The translations under genes and the position numbers were made by a program. Below are positions 16,298 to 24,522 of a DNA stretch of 32,671 bases, in pieces. Positions within the stretch are counted from its first letter, which is position 1. Each line of letters begins with the position of its first letter. The stretch is from Dokdonia sp. (lineage in GTDB: Bacteria; Bacteroidota; Bacteroidia; Flavobacteriales; Flavobacteriaceae). The notes under the pieces are model-generated. The model was given only the letters and a program-made list of their open reading frames with translations, was not told the origin of the DNA and did no database searches. The stretch spans positions 1 through 32,671 of the forward strand of contig JAHDEV010000008.1 in assembly GCA_020628615.1 (NCBI GenBank). The letters run 5' to 3'.

Positions 16298-16313
16298 CGC
16301 TTTCGCGAAAAGT
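16298..16313. repeat. Dispersed palindrome copy 7 (half-decayed, intergenic)
   Basis: CGCTTTCGCGAAA is intact, but the last three bases are AGT instead of GCG. TTA precedes it, as at copy 12. It lies between the M49 stop and the shared terminator, so there is no coding constraint. Confidence 0.7.
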
Positions 16314-16353
16314 AAAAAGGCTCTCTTTCAACGTTGAAAGAGAGCCTTTTTTT
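16314..16353. terminator. Strong bidirectional terminator
   Basis: A perfect inverted repeat with 19-bp arms is centred on CAACGTTG (AGGCTCTCTTTC... / ...GAAAGAGAGCCT) and has A/T runs on either side. It ends the M49 gene and probably the convergent FAS1 gene. Confidence 0.9.
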
Positions 16354-16434
16354 ATCAATAGAAACCTCAGTAAACAAAAGCTCCACTGTCTTAGAGGGAC
16401 AATGGAGCTTATCTAAACAAATTTCGGGGGAAAA

Positions 16435-17835
16435 TTATAGGTCTCTTAATACTCTGCTCACAGCGTGTATAACGCCATTTGTAGCCTGTACATTTGTGGC
16501 AACTATTGGGTTTTCACCATTATCTGGATCAATTGCCGCAGCAGGATCTGCCTGTATAGTAATATTTGTACCACCTAGTGTTTCTACCATCATTCCATCA
16601 AGACCAGCAAGATCTTCTGCTCTTACATTTGCTCCAGCAATAACGTGTAGTTCTAGTGTAGCAGCGAGTGTAGCAGTATCAATATCATCTAGAGAATCTA
16701 CACCAAGATCAGTAAGTAAATTTTCAAAAGCCGTGTTTACGGGAGCAAGCACGGTAAATGGCGCAGGATCTGTTCCATTAGGAGTTTGTAAAGCACCTAC
16801 ATATCCAAAAGATGCATCTGCTGTAAGCGCTGCAACTAGTGTAGAAAAGTTAGGATCTGCCGTGGCAAAGGTTGTTACATCTGGTAACCCTATTACTGTA
16901 TCTACTACGTGTACAACACCATTTACCGCAACAATGTCTGCGATGATTACATCAGACCCACCGTTAAGAGTGACACCGTTATCTGTGTTAATATATAAAC
17001 TTATAGGAGCATCTGCCTCACCATTAAAGGTAGCTGCAGTATTTACATAACTATTAATAAGTGTTCCAGAGATGGCAACTGCACCTGGTACCACGTGGTT
17101 AGATAATACCTGTGCTAGTACATCATTATCTACATCTTCTAGCGCTGCACCATCAAGAAAAGCTTCAAAAGCCATATTTGTAGGAGCAAATACTGTAAAG
17201 TCTTGCTCTGTGTCGCTTAGTAGTGTTGTAAATGTTGTATTACCCTCATCTGTAAGTGCGGCTACAAGCGAGCTTAGTGCAGGGTTTGTTGTGGCAAATG
17301 TGGCTATGGTAGGTAAGGCTATTACCGTGTCTACAGCGTGTATGACACCATTATCTGTTTCAATATCTGGTGTTGTTACGGTAGACTGTCCATTGAGAAT
17401 AACTCCATCTGTTGTGTCTACATAGAGGCTAATGTTTGCGTTAGAAGAAGCTTCTGTTGCGAGGTTTGTTACATAACCCGTTGTTAGGTCTGTAGATGTA
17501 AGTGTCGTGTTAAGAACGTGATTTAGTAATACCTCACGTAATACATCTGTATCTACGTCTTCTAAAGCTGCTCCATCTAGAAAGGTTTCAAAAGCCGCGT
17601 TGTTAGGAGCAAATACTGTAAAAGTACCACTACCTGCAAGGGTTGCATCTAGATCTGTCTGTTGTAGCGCAGCTAGTAGTGAACTGTAATCATCATTACC
17701 GGCTACAAAATCTGCGATGGTATTGCTTTCACCCTCAATAATGTTTCCATTATCATCATCATCATCACACGATACTGAGACTAATAGCGTTAATGCAATA
17801 AACGCTAGTTTTGTAAAATTAAATAGATTTTTCAT
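16435..17835 (-). CDS. Lipoprotein with three fasciclin (FAS1) domains
   Basis: A 466-aa surface lipoprotein with signal LAFIALTLLVSVSC and an acidic DDDDDNGN linker. Three FAS1 domains follow (about 40-170, 175-310 and 315-466). Each has an H1-type TVFAPxNxAFExxL motif and an H2-type NHVL/SNHVV/ELHVI motif with NGVIHxVDxV. Domains 1 and 2 share near-identical FLDGAALEDVD stretches, so they look recently duplicated; domain 3 is diverged. FAS1 domains act in adhesion. The ORFs at 16334 and 17072 on the plus strand are its shadows. Confidence 0.94.
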   Translation of the reverse strand: MKNLFNFTKLAFIALTLLVSVSCDDDDDNGNIIEGESNTIADFVAGNDDYSSLLAALQQTDLDATLAGSGTFTVFAPNNAAFETFLDGAALEDVDTDVLREVLLNHVLNTTLTSTDLTTGYVTNLATEASSNANISLYVDTTDGVILNGQSTVTTPDIETDNGVIHAVDTVIALPTIATFATTNPALSSLVAALTDEGNTTFTTLLSDTEQDFTVFAPTNMAFEAFLDGAALEDVDNDVLAQVLSNHVVPGAVAISGTLINSYVNTAATFNGEADAPISLYINTDNGVTLNGGSDVIIADIVAVNGVVHVVDTVIGLPDVTTFATADPNFSTLVAALTADASFGYVGALQTPNGTDPAPFTVLAPVNTAFENLLTDLGVDSLDDIDTATLAATLELHVIAGANVRAEDLAGLDGMMVETLGGTNITIQADPAAAIDPDNGENPIVATNVQATNGVIHAVSRVLRDL

Positions 17836-17904
17836 AGTTTGTAGTTTTTGTTTAATGTAAAACTAGAATAGATAAACAAAAAATAATCCCAACAGAAAGT
17901 TAAA

Positions 17905-18597
17905 ATGTCAAAATTAACAATCCTTTTTTCCTTAGTTATTGTCCATATTAATGTTGTAGCATCTGCTCAAGATCTCAATATGTATGATGCTCAGGGTAAG
18001 CGTCACGGTAGCTGGCAAAAGTTTTATGACAGCTCAAAACAACTAAGATATACCGGATCATTTAATCACGGTAAAGAAGTAGGAGTATTTAAATTTTTTG
18101 ATTCTAGTGGTGGTCACCCCACGGCTATAAAAGAATATACGACAGATTCACCCTTTGTAGACGTTACTTTTTATACAACAGAAGGAAAGAAAGTAAGCAC
18201 GGGTAAGATGAAAGACCGCAAAAGACACGGTGAGTGGCTCTCATATCATCAAGACGGTGCCACAATTATGATAAAAGAGCAGTATAATAATGGACTTCTT
18301 GATGGACAGCGCAATGTATTTTTTATAAGCGGACTTCCAGCACTAGTCGAGCAATATGTAGATGGAAACAAAGAAGGAGAGGCTATCACATACACAGAAG
18401 AGGGAAAGGTGCTTAAAAGTGTAACCTATAAACAAGATAAACTAGAAGGACCAGCCATCTTCTATAATGGTTATGGACAGAAAGAGGTAGAGGGAACTTA
18501 TAAGAATAATAGAAAACACGGCCTTTGGAAGTATTACAAAAATGGTCAGGTAGACAAGGAGATTAAGTATCCTCGCAATAAAATAGGCGTACAATAG
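17905..18597 (+). CDS. Secreted MORN/YwqK-like repeat protein
   Basis: A 230-aa protein with signal peptide MSKLTILFSLVIVHINVVASAQ. At least seven short beta-hairpin repeats of the MORN_2/YwqK kind follow (GKRHGSWQKFYD, KDRKRHGEWLSYHQDG, NNGLLDGQRNVFF, GNKEGEAITYTEEG, NNRKHGLWKYYKNGQ). Databases often call such proteins YwqK antitoxins, but no toxin gene is adjacent here. An exported repeat scaffold fits better. Confidence 0.85.
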   Translation: MSKLTILFSLVIVHINVVASAQDLNMYDAQGKRHGSWQKFYDSSKQLRYTGSFNHGKEVGVFKFFDSSGGHPTAIKEYTTDSPFVDVTFYTTEGKKVSTGKMKDRKRHGEWLSYHQDGATIMIKEQYNNGLLDGQRNVFFISGLPALVEQYVDGNKEGEAITYTEEGKVLKSVTYKQDKLEGPAIFYNGYGQKEVEGTYKNNRKHGLWKYYKNGQVDKEIKYPRNKIGVQ

Positions 18598-18709
18598 TCC
18601 TGTAAGGATATCTTACCAGTTACTACTACAATAGACTAGTGTAAATATGTAGTTATATAGTGGGTATAAAAGTAACATTTTGCCATTCTTATAATGGCTT
18701 GTTATTTTG

Positions 18710-18717
18710 TAATTTTG
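18710..18717 (+). promoter_or_regulatory. Putative -7 box of the mnmA operon
   Basis: TAATTTTG matches TANNTTTG and would give a leader of about 80 nt before mnmA. No TTG is seen at -33 spacing. Confidence 0.5.
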
Positions 18718-18732
18718 CGCCACAATTTTTTT

Positions 18733-18772
18733 AAGTGTTTCTAGACACTTTATGCGAGTCTCAAAAGAGACT
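18733..18772 (+). promoter_or_regulatory. Two consecutive small hairpins in the mnmA leader
   Basis: AAGTGT/ACACTT (loop TTCTAG) and AGTCTC/GAGACT (loop AAAA) are each perfect 6-bp stems, separated by 6 nt. Neither has a T-tract, so they are not plain terminators. They may be mRNA leader structure or chance. Confidence 0.3.
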
Positions 18773-18796
18773 ATTGAGTATACAATATCTAAGTAA
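18752..18796 (+). CDS. Possible 14-aa leader ORF upstream of mnmA
   Basis: ATG...TAA encodes [14 protein letters not shown] and stops 5 nt before the mnmA ATG. Four of 14 codons are Lys or Glu, read by tRNAs that MnmA thiolates. The second leader hairpin lies inside its codons 2-7. There is no Shine-Dalgarno and no other evidence of translation. Confidence 0.2.
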   Translation: MRVSKETIEYTISK

Positions 18797-18801
18797 AAGT
18801 T

Positions 18802-19995
18802 ATGAAAACGGTAGTAGTAGGTCTAAGTGGAGGAGTAGATAGTAGTGTTACAGCATACTTGCTTAAGGAGCAGGGATACAATGTGATAGGCCTTTTTATG
18901 AAAAACTGGCACGATGACTCCGTAACAATCTCTGATGAGTGCCCGTGGCTAGATGATAGTAACGATGCAATGCTCGTTGCCGAAAAGTTAGGAATCCCTT
19001 TTCAAACGGTAGATCTTAGTGAGCAGTACCAAGAACGCATTGTAGATTATATGTTTAGAGAGTACGAGATGGGGCGCACGCCTAATCCAGATGTGCTATG
19101 TAATCGCGAGATTAAATTTGACGTGTTTATGAAAATTGCACTTTCACTAGGTGCAGACTACGTCGCAACGGGACATTACTGTCAGAAATCATCTATAGAG
19201 GTAGACGGTAAGACAGTGTACCAACTTATCGCTGGGGCAGATAATAATAAAGATCAATCTTACTTTTTATGTCAACTATCTCAGGAGCAACTGGCAAAAA
19301 CGTTGTTTCCTATAGGCCATTTACAAAAGCCAGAGGTACGTGACATTGCACTACAACAAGAACTCGTTACTGCAGGTAAGAAAGATTCTCAAGGACTCTG
19401 TTTTATAGGTAAAGTGCGTTTGCCAGATTTTCTTCAGCAGCAGCTTAAACCTAAGGAAGGCGTTATCGTTGAGGTGCCAGAAACTGTTATACCCGAAGTT
19501 GCGGGTGGGGATAAGGCTAGTAACGCTTTCGCGAAAGCGGAATTAGAAAACCTTGTAAAAAAACCATCATATACCGTTGCCGAAGGAAAAGTAGTAGGGA
19601 AGCATCAAGGGGCTCATTATTTTACCATAGGCCAGCGCAAAGGACTAGGCGTAGGCGGAACGGTAGAGCCACTCTTTGTCATAGATACAGATGTAAAGGA
19701 TAATGTGATATACACCGGTCAAGGTAAAAACCATAGAGGTTTATATCGTAAAGGACTTTTTGTAAAAGAAGAAGAAATACACTGGATACGAGAAGATCTA
19801 ACAGTTGCGGTAGATGAGACAATGCAGGTAGAGGCACGTATACGCTACCGTCAACCACTTGAGAAAGCCACTTTATATAGAGTAGATGGGGGTATGTATG
19901 TCATATTTGACAATCCACAAACAGCGATAGCCGAGGGGCAATTTGTAGCCTGGCATCACGGTGAGGAGTGTCTTGGTTCTGGGGTTATTTCGTAA
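18802..19995 (+). CDS. mnmA: tRNA-specific 2-thiouridylase MnmA
   Basis: MnmA adds the 2-thio group to U34 of tRNA-Lys, -Glu and -Gln in the cytosol, using ATP and persulfide sulfur. The PP-loop is [10 protein letters not shown] at residues 7-16, with the nucleophile region [11 protein letters not shown], the catalytic DSQGLCFIG and the C-terminal barrel motif [15 protein letters not shown]. At 397 aa it is longer than the usual ~360. The extra length lies between QLKPKEG and GKVVGKHQG and includes the palindrome-encoded NAFAKAE; Bacteroidota homologues are known to vary in this loop. It heads a likely three-gene operon. Confidence 0.96.
   Translation: MKTVVVGLSGGVDSSVTAYLLKEQGYNVIGLFMKNWHDDSVTISDECPWLDDSNDAMLVAEKLGIPFQTVDLSEQYQERIVDYMFREYEMGRTPNPDVLCNREIKFDVFMKIALSLGADYVATGHYCQKSSIEVDGKTVYQLIAGADNNKDQSYFLCQLSQEQLAKTLFPIGHLQKPEVRDIALQQELVTAGKKDSQGLCFIGKVRLPDFLQQQLKPKEGVIVEVPETVIPEVAGGDKASNAFAKAELENLVKKPSYTVAEGKVVGKHQGAHYFTIGQRKGLGVGGTVEPLFVIDTDVKDNVIYTGQGKNHRGLYRKGLFVKEEEIHWIREDLTVAVDETMQVEARIRYRQPLEKATLYRVDGGMYVIFDNPQTAIAEGQFVAWHHGEECLGSGVIS
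19524..19539. repeat. Dispersed palindrome copy 8 (perfect)
   Basis: A perfect core is read as NAFAKAE within the extra loop of MnmA. The flanks TAA and GAA match those of copy 6. Confidence 0.95.
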
Positions 19996-20026
19996 CTTAC
20001 GTACGAAATCCTACGAGCCTTGGCTC
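19987..20026 (+). other. Intercistronic hairpins between mnmA and the S8 gene
   Basis: ATTTCGTA/TACGAAAT (8-bp stem, 7-nt loop) overlaps the mnmA stop codon. GAGCC/GGCTC lies just after it. There is no T-run, so these are more likely RNA-stability or processing structures than a terminator. Confidence 0.35.
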
Positions 20027-20041
20027 ATAAACTATGTCGCT

Positions 20042-21655
20042 ATGAGATCCCTATTATTTTTAAGTCTACTGTTTGTATGCTTTTACACAAATGCGCAAGA
20101 GGCGCAAGATGCTTGGGTTTATTTTGTAGATAAAGAAAATGTTACCCAAAGCCTAGAAAATCCCATAACAATACTCTCACAAGAAGCACTTGATCGTAAA
20201 GAACTACACGGTGTTATTATAGATGAGCGTGATGTCCCTGTGAATGAAAGTTATATCACTGAGATAAAATCGCAAACAGGTATTACAGTGCTTGCAAAAT
20301 CAAAATGGATGAACTGTGTACACGTACGTGGTACAGAAACCCAGATAGCCGCTCTTGAAAACCTATCGTTTGTTAGTACTATTGAGTATGCAAATAAGAA
20401 TATTACTAGAGCTGCAACACCATTACTTTTTTCTAAAGAAGATCCTCTACAATCTCAAAGTAGAGTAGTTTTTGAGTATGGGGCGACAGATAATCAAGTT
20501 ACTATGCTCTCGGTAGATGAGTTGCATTTGCAAGATTATACAGGCGAGGGGATGGTTGTAGCCGTTATGGATTCTGGTTTTCCTGGAGTAGATGAAAATG
20601 AAGGTTTTGCACGATTAAGAGATGCAGGAAAGTTACTGGATGGTTATGATTTTGTAAGTCGAGAAGATAATGAGTTTGCATTTTCAAATAGTAGTCACGG
20701 TACACGAGTGTTGAGCGATATTGTAGGTTTTATAGAAGATGAGTTTGTGGGCACAGCTCCAGATGCTGCTGTTTATTGTTTCCGTACAGAAGATGTAGCT
20801 AGTGAAAATCCCGTAGAGGAGTCTTACTGGGTAGAGGCAGCAGAGCGCGCAGATAGTCTGGGTGTAGATGTTATAAACACCTCACTAGGCTATCGCACTT
20901 TTGACAATCCAGATTATGATTATACATATGAAGATATGGATGGTCAGACTACCTTTATATCGCGCGGTGCAAATCTCGCTTTTGAGAAAGGAATGCTTGT
21001 GGTAACTAGTGCTGGTAACAGTGGTAATGGGATGATAAGTGCTCCAGCAGATGCTTTTGGATCTTTTACGGTAGGAGCTGTAGATGAAAACGGCGATTAT
21101 GCAAGTTTTAGCAGTATAGGTCCTTCTAGTGATGGTCGTATCAAACCAGATGTAGTTGCAAAGGGTGCTGGTAGCGCTGTGATAGATCAAAATGATAACA
21201 TAACTACAAACAATGGTACGAGCTTTAGCTCACCTATAATGGCTGGAGCTATCACAAGCTTTTGGCAAGCAAATCCACAGCGCACTAATGCAGATGTTAT
21301 GCAAATAGTTAGAGAATCTGCCTCTTTATACACAAACCCTACGGCACAACTTGGGTACGGAATACCAGATTTTGGAGCAGCACTAGATGATTTATTAACT
21401 ATAGAAGATTATAATAATAAGAGCACATACCATATCGTGCCTAATCCTGCTTCAGAGTTTGCGATGATAATTTTTCCTGAAGAGGTAAGCAAAGTATACG
21501 TACATATCTATGATATTCTTGGAAAACTCGTAGCAACAAAAACAGTAGAGTCTCAGGCAAGCTATCTACCTGTAGCAAATCTAAAAAAAGGAGTGTACCT
21601 CATACAGATTAATGATGGTACCACGCTCATTACACAAAAATTTATAAAGTCCTAA
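20042..21655 (+). CDS. Secreted S8 subtilisin-like protease with T9SS sorting domain
   Basis: The track start lies in mnmA. The ATG at 20042 gives signal peptide MRSLLFLSLLFVCFYTNAQ and a 537-aa precursor. The prodomain-like region extends to about residue 165. The catalytic triad is Asp177 (VVAVMDSGFPG), His219 (NSSHGTRV) and Ser394 (NNGTSFSSPIMAG), with oxyanion Asn in TSAGNSG. The C-terminus (about 465-537, IVPNPASEF... IYDILGKLV... KGVYLIQI) is a type-A T9SS sorting domain for export across the outer membrane. It follows mnmA by 46 nt and overlaps the next start by one base. Confidence 0.93.
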   Translation: MRSLLFLSLLFVCFYTNAQEAQDAWVYFVDKENVTQSLENPITILSQEALDRKELHGVIIDERDVPVNESYITEIKSQTGITVLAKSKWMNCVHVRGTETQIAALENLSFVSTIEYANKNITRAATPLLFSKEDPLQSQSRVVFEYGATDNQVTMLSVDELHLQDYTGEGMVVAVMDSGFPGVDENEGFARLRDAGKLLDGYDFVSREDNEFAFSNSSHGTRVLSDIVGFIEDEFVGTAPDAAVYCFRTEDVASENPVEESYWVEAAERADSLGVDVINTSLGYRTFDNPDYDYTYEDMDGQTTFISRGANLAFEKGMLVVTSAGNSGNGMISAPADAFGSFTVGAVDENGDYASFSSIGPSSDGRIKPDVVAKGAGSAVIDQNDNITTNNGTSFSSPIMAGAITSFWQANPQRTNADVMQIVRESASLYTNPTAQLGYGIPDFGAALDDLLTIEDYNNKSTYHIVPNPASEFAMIIFPEEVSKVYVHIYDILGKLVATKTVESQASYLPVANLKKGVYLIQINDGTTLITQKFIKS

Positions 21656-22602
21656 TGAATAGAATTACTTCGTTATTTAAAATAAAATATCCTCTTATAC
21701 AGGGTGGAATGATTTGGAACTCGGGATGGCGTCTTGCTAGTGCTGTAAGTAATGCTGGTGGTCTTGGTATCATAGGTGCTGCTTCTATGTATCCAGATGT
21801 GCTTGTAGAGCACGTTGAGAAGTGTAAGAAAGCTACAGATAAACCGTTTGGGGTTAATATACCTATGTTGTATCCTAACATAGAAGAGCATATGAAGACT
21901 GTGGTAGATTATAAGGTGCCTATTGTTTTTACAAGCGCAGGTAATCCAAAGCTTTGGACTAAAGAATTAAAGAAGCACGGCATTAAGGTTGTACACGTAG
22001 TAAGCAGTGTGAAGTTTGCACTAAAGGCTCAAGAAGCTGGTGTAGATGCTGTTGTAGCCGAAGGTTTTGAAGCGGGTGGTCATAATGGTCGTGAGGAAAC
22101 AACAACTTTTACTCTCATCCCTATGGTAAAAGATAAGATAGACGTACCTCTTATTGCAGCTGGAGGTATTGCTACAGGTAGAGGTATGCTTGCCGCAATG
22201 ACACTGGGAGCAGATGGTGTACAGGTAGGAAGTAGGTTTGCAGCAAGTGATGAGTCTAGCGCACATCAATTATTTAAACAAGCCATTATAGATACGCAAG
22301 AGGGAGATACTGTATTAACTCTTAAAGAATTAGCCCCTGTAAGACTTATAAAAAATAAATTTTATGAAGAGGTAGCTGCTTTATATACTACAGCACCTAC
22401 TAAAGAGCAACTAGTTCAATTATTAGGTCGTGCAAGAGCAAAGAAAGGGATGTTTGAGGGAGATCTAGATGAGGGAGAACTTGAAATAGGACAAATATCT
22501 GGACTTATAAATGACATAAAACCTGCTGCAACTATAGTAAGGGATATGATAGCCGAGTATACGGAGGCAAAAAATGCATTACTCAATTTTGATAACTGGT
22601 AA
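21655..22602 (+). CDS. Nitronate monooxygenase / FabK-like FMN enzyme
   Basis: A 315-aa FMN-binding TIM barrel: YPLIQGGMIWNSGWRLA, SNAGGLGIIGAAS, AEGFEAGGHNGRE, PLIAAGGIATGRGM and GADGVQVGSRF. These motifs are shared by nitronate monooxygenases (2-nitropropane dioxygenases) and enoyl-ACP reductase FabK, so the substrate is uncertain. The start codon overlaps the S8 stop (TAATG), indicating translational coupling in an operon with mnmA. A strong terminator follows. Confidence 0.9.
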   Translation: MNRITSLFKIKYPLIQGGMIWNSGWRLASAVSNAGGLGIIGAASMYPDVLVEHVEKCKKATDKPFGVNIPMLYPNIEEHMKTVVDYKVPIVFTSAGNPKLWTKELKKHGIKVVHVVSSVKFALKAQEAGVDAVVAEGFEAGGHNGREETTTFTLIPMVKDKIDVPLIAAGGIATGRGMLAAMTLGADGVQVGSRFAASDESSAHQLFKQAIIDTQEGDTVLTLKELAPVRLIKNKFYEEVAALYTTAPTKEQLVQLLGRARAKKGMFEGDLDEGELEIGQISGLINDIKPAATIVRDMIAEYTEAKNALLNFDNW

Positions 22603-22619
22603 TACTACCATTATGGATT

Positions 22620-22663
22620 AAAAAAAGACCAACTATCACATTTAGGTAGTTGGTCTTTTTTTT
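22620..22663. terminator. Bidirectional terminator
   Basis: A 16-bp stem (AAAAAAAGACCAACTA with TAGTTGGTCTTTTTTT) has an 11-nt loop. It lies between convergent genes and has T-runs on both strands. Confidence 0.9.
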
Positions 22664-22698
22664 AAAAGAATTCTTGTGATGTATGAGCTTGTTATTTA

Positions 22699-23262
22699 CT
22701 AGTTGCTCTTCTTTACATATTTAGTAATAATAACAACTTGCTGTCCTTGTATTCTACCTTCTATATGCTCTGCATTATCGTGTACTAGACTTATGTTTCT
22801 CATAAACTCTCCACGCTTTGCTGTAAAGTTTGCTCCTTTTACATCAAGATCTTTTATGAGCACGACACTATCACCATTTGCTAGGCGTGTACCATTTGCG
22901 TCTTTGTGTATTACTGTATTCTCATCTTCTTCTATATGCTCACCTGTTGCTTTTGCCCACTCTAACGTTTCTTCTTCTAGATACATCATATCAAGTAGAT
23001 CTTGTGGCCAGCCTTCTTTACGAAGTCTAGTAAGCATACGCCACGCCACAACCTGTACAGCTGGTACAGTACTCCACATACTATCATTAAGACAGCGCCA
23101 GTGATTTACATCTACCTCCTCAGGGTTTTCTATCTGAGTAATACAAGTCTTGCAAGCGAGTATATCATCTTCTTTAGGAACTACTATAAAAGGGGAGAGG
23201 TCATACTCATTACTACAAAGTTCACAAATGATAGTGCGTTTATTAAGTTCTCTTAAGCTCAC
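22699..23262 (-). CDS. PhnA domain protein
   Basis: A 187-aa cytosolic protein. The N-terminal zinc-ribbon-like part has CELCSNEYDL and CKTCITQ (two CxxC pairs). The C-terminal PhnA/SH3-like domain reads DANGTRLANGDSVVLIKDLDVKG followed by KRGEFMRNISLV and IEGRIQGQQVVI. Despite the name, the family is not directly tied to phosphonate breakdown, and no phn genes are nearby. Confidence 0.9.
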   Translation of the reverse strand: MSLRELNKRTIICELCSNEYDLSPFIVVPKEDDILACKTCITQIENPEEVDVNHWRCLNDSMWSTVPAVQVVAWRMLTRLRKEGWPQDLLDMMYLEEETLEWAKATGEHIEEDENTVIHKDANGTRLANGDSVVLIKDLDVKGANFTAKRGEFMRNISLVHDNAEHIEGRIQGQQVVIITKYVKKSN

Positions 23263-23336
23263 AGCAATTAGTTTTTATTGATAAAACGATTACATAAGGT
23301 AATAGCGCGAAGAAACAAAATTTAGCCGTAAGCTAG

Positions 23337-24452
23337 TTATTCCTTTCGCTCTTTTTCTTGCTCGTAAAATTCACGTCCTAATTGTGCGAGAAAGGGAATA
23401 CCTATTTGCTCATATTCATAAGTGTCGTCATTAAAAATTTGATTCTCATTAACCAGTATGGTAGCAGAGAGTATAAAGCGTATGTCATTTTGAGTATCCT
23501 CAATATAGGCTGTTTCTGTAAGCGTACCGTATGCAAACCCTACTTTGTTATAGATATGTATATTATCTGGAATGGGTGTTGTTTCGTCTCCATACATAAA
23601 GAATTTTACATAGCTGTCGTAGTATTCTTCTTGATTATATTTTGCATCACGTGGGAGCGTTTTCATAGCCTTAAGTACTCTTTGTCTAGATGTTTCAGAT
23701 AGTTCTAATCTTTTTGAGGTTTCAAAAGAATTTGGGAATACCAGACTTTTTATAAAATGATGTTGCTCCTGTAATGGGAAGTGATTTTTTGTACCAAAAT
23801 CCATAGGCTCATTTACAAGCTTTCCATTTTCAATATAGCCCAGTCCTTTTTTATTACCTACCACATTATTAGGAATGAGGTCTTTGTCTTCTTTATTTGT
23901 GATAATAACACTTTCGGCTGTATAGCTTGGAAAAAATTGAATTGTTTTTCTAGTATTAACTGCTGCTTCAGGTGTAGCTAGTCTATGTTGTATGGTAGTT
24001 TGTGTATAGCCTTTTTCGCGTAAGCGGGTGTTTATATAATCTCTACCTAGTAATTCATAAAGACGGTTATAAGCTTTGTTATCGCTTACGGCAAAAATCT
24101 GTCGTAGGTCATCACTTATGTTGTGCAATTCCTCATCACCGTCTATGATGTAAGGTGTATCTAGGGTTATATCTTTTCTAGCATCTGCATATTCTGCGGC
24201 GAGTACGGCAACTGGAAGTTTTACAGTGCTTGCTGGGTAAAAGTAATTCTGTTTATTGAGTCCATAACTATAATCTGTAAACTGCACTTCACCACTATCT
24301 GTCGAGTCAATCTGAGTAAAAAGAATCTGGACTTCGTATTTGTCTATACTATCTGTAACCCTTGTGATAAGCGGGCTAGATGAGTTAAGGGCTTTCTCTA
24401 TGGGTGTAGAGCAGCTTGCCATAAATAAACATAATATAAGTAGATATCTCAT
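23337..24452 (-). CDS. Beta-lactamase-fold serine hydrolase lipoprotein
   Basis: The second Met (24452) is chosen because it begins a lipoprotein signal MRYLLILCLFMASC and because the lysA terminator occupies the region of the first Met. The protein is 371 aa. Penicilloyl-serine transferase motifs are present: SxxK at Ser75-Lys78 (PASTVKLPV), SDN at 123-125 and KVG at 303-305 in place of KTG. It is probably envelope-anchored. The function is unknown (class A beta-lactamase-related, not necessarily drug resistance). A poor copy of the palindrome (13/16) lies at 24011-24026. Confidence 0.87.
   Translation of the reverse strand: MRYLLILCLFMASCSTPIEKALNSSSPLITRVTDSIDKYEVQILFTQIDSTDSGEVQFTDYSYGLNKQNYFYPASTVKLPVAVLAAEYADARKDITLDTPYIIDGDEELHNISDDLRQIFAVSDNKAYNRLYELLGRDYINTRLREKGYTQTTIQHRLATPEAAVNTRKTIQFFPSYTAESVIITNKEDKDLIPNNVVGNKKGLGYIENGKLVNEPMDFGTKNHFPLQEQHHFIKSLVFPNSFETSKRLELSETSRQRVLKAMKTLPRDAKYNQEEYYDSYVKFFMYGDETTPIPDNIHIYNKVGFAYGTLTETAYIEDTQNDIRFILSATILVNENQIFNDDTYEYEQIGIPFLAQLGREFYEQEKERKE
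24011..24026. repeat. Possible decayed palindrome copy
   Basis: CTTTTTCGCGTAAGCG matches the 16-bp core at 13 of 16 positions. It is the only candidate in the 5.4-kb gap between copies 8 and 9, and the only one in the RxREK reading frame. It could be chance. Confidence 0.3.
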
Positions 24453-24477
24453 ACTATAAATGTAGTTAGTATTCATA

Positions 24478-24506
24478 AAAAAGACCAGCTTAGGGCTGGT
24501 CTTTTT
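24478..24506 (-). terminator. Terminator of lysA
   Basis: A perfect stem, AAAGACCAGC with GCTGGTCTTT, has a 5-nt loop. On the minus strand it is followed by six T. It lies 17 nt past the lysA stop and separates it from the serine hydrolase gene. Confidence 0.88.
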
Positions 24507-24522
24507 ATAAAATATATCATTA

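Noticed and set aside
16334-17050. 238-aa plus-strand ORF and a further ORF at 17072-17425
   Set aside because: They lie antisense to the FAS1 gene, are low-complexity S/A/T/V-rich and show no motifs; shadows of a repetitive real gene.
17905-18597. YwqK-type toxin-antitoxin system
   Set aside because: The protein has a signal peptide and no toxin gene is adjacent; the antitoxin label is only a database name for MORN-like repeats.
22703-23256. Plus-strand ORFs of 133 and 84 aa
   Set aside because: Antisense shadows of the PhnA-domain gene.
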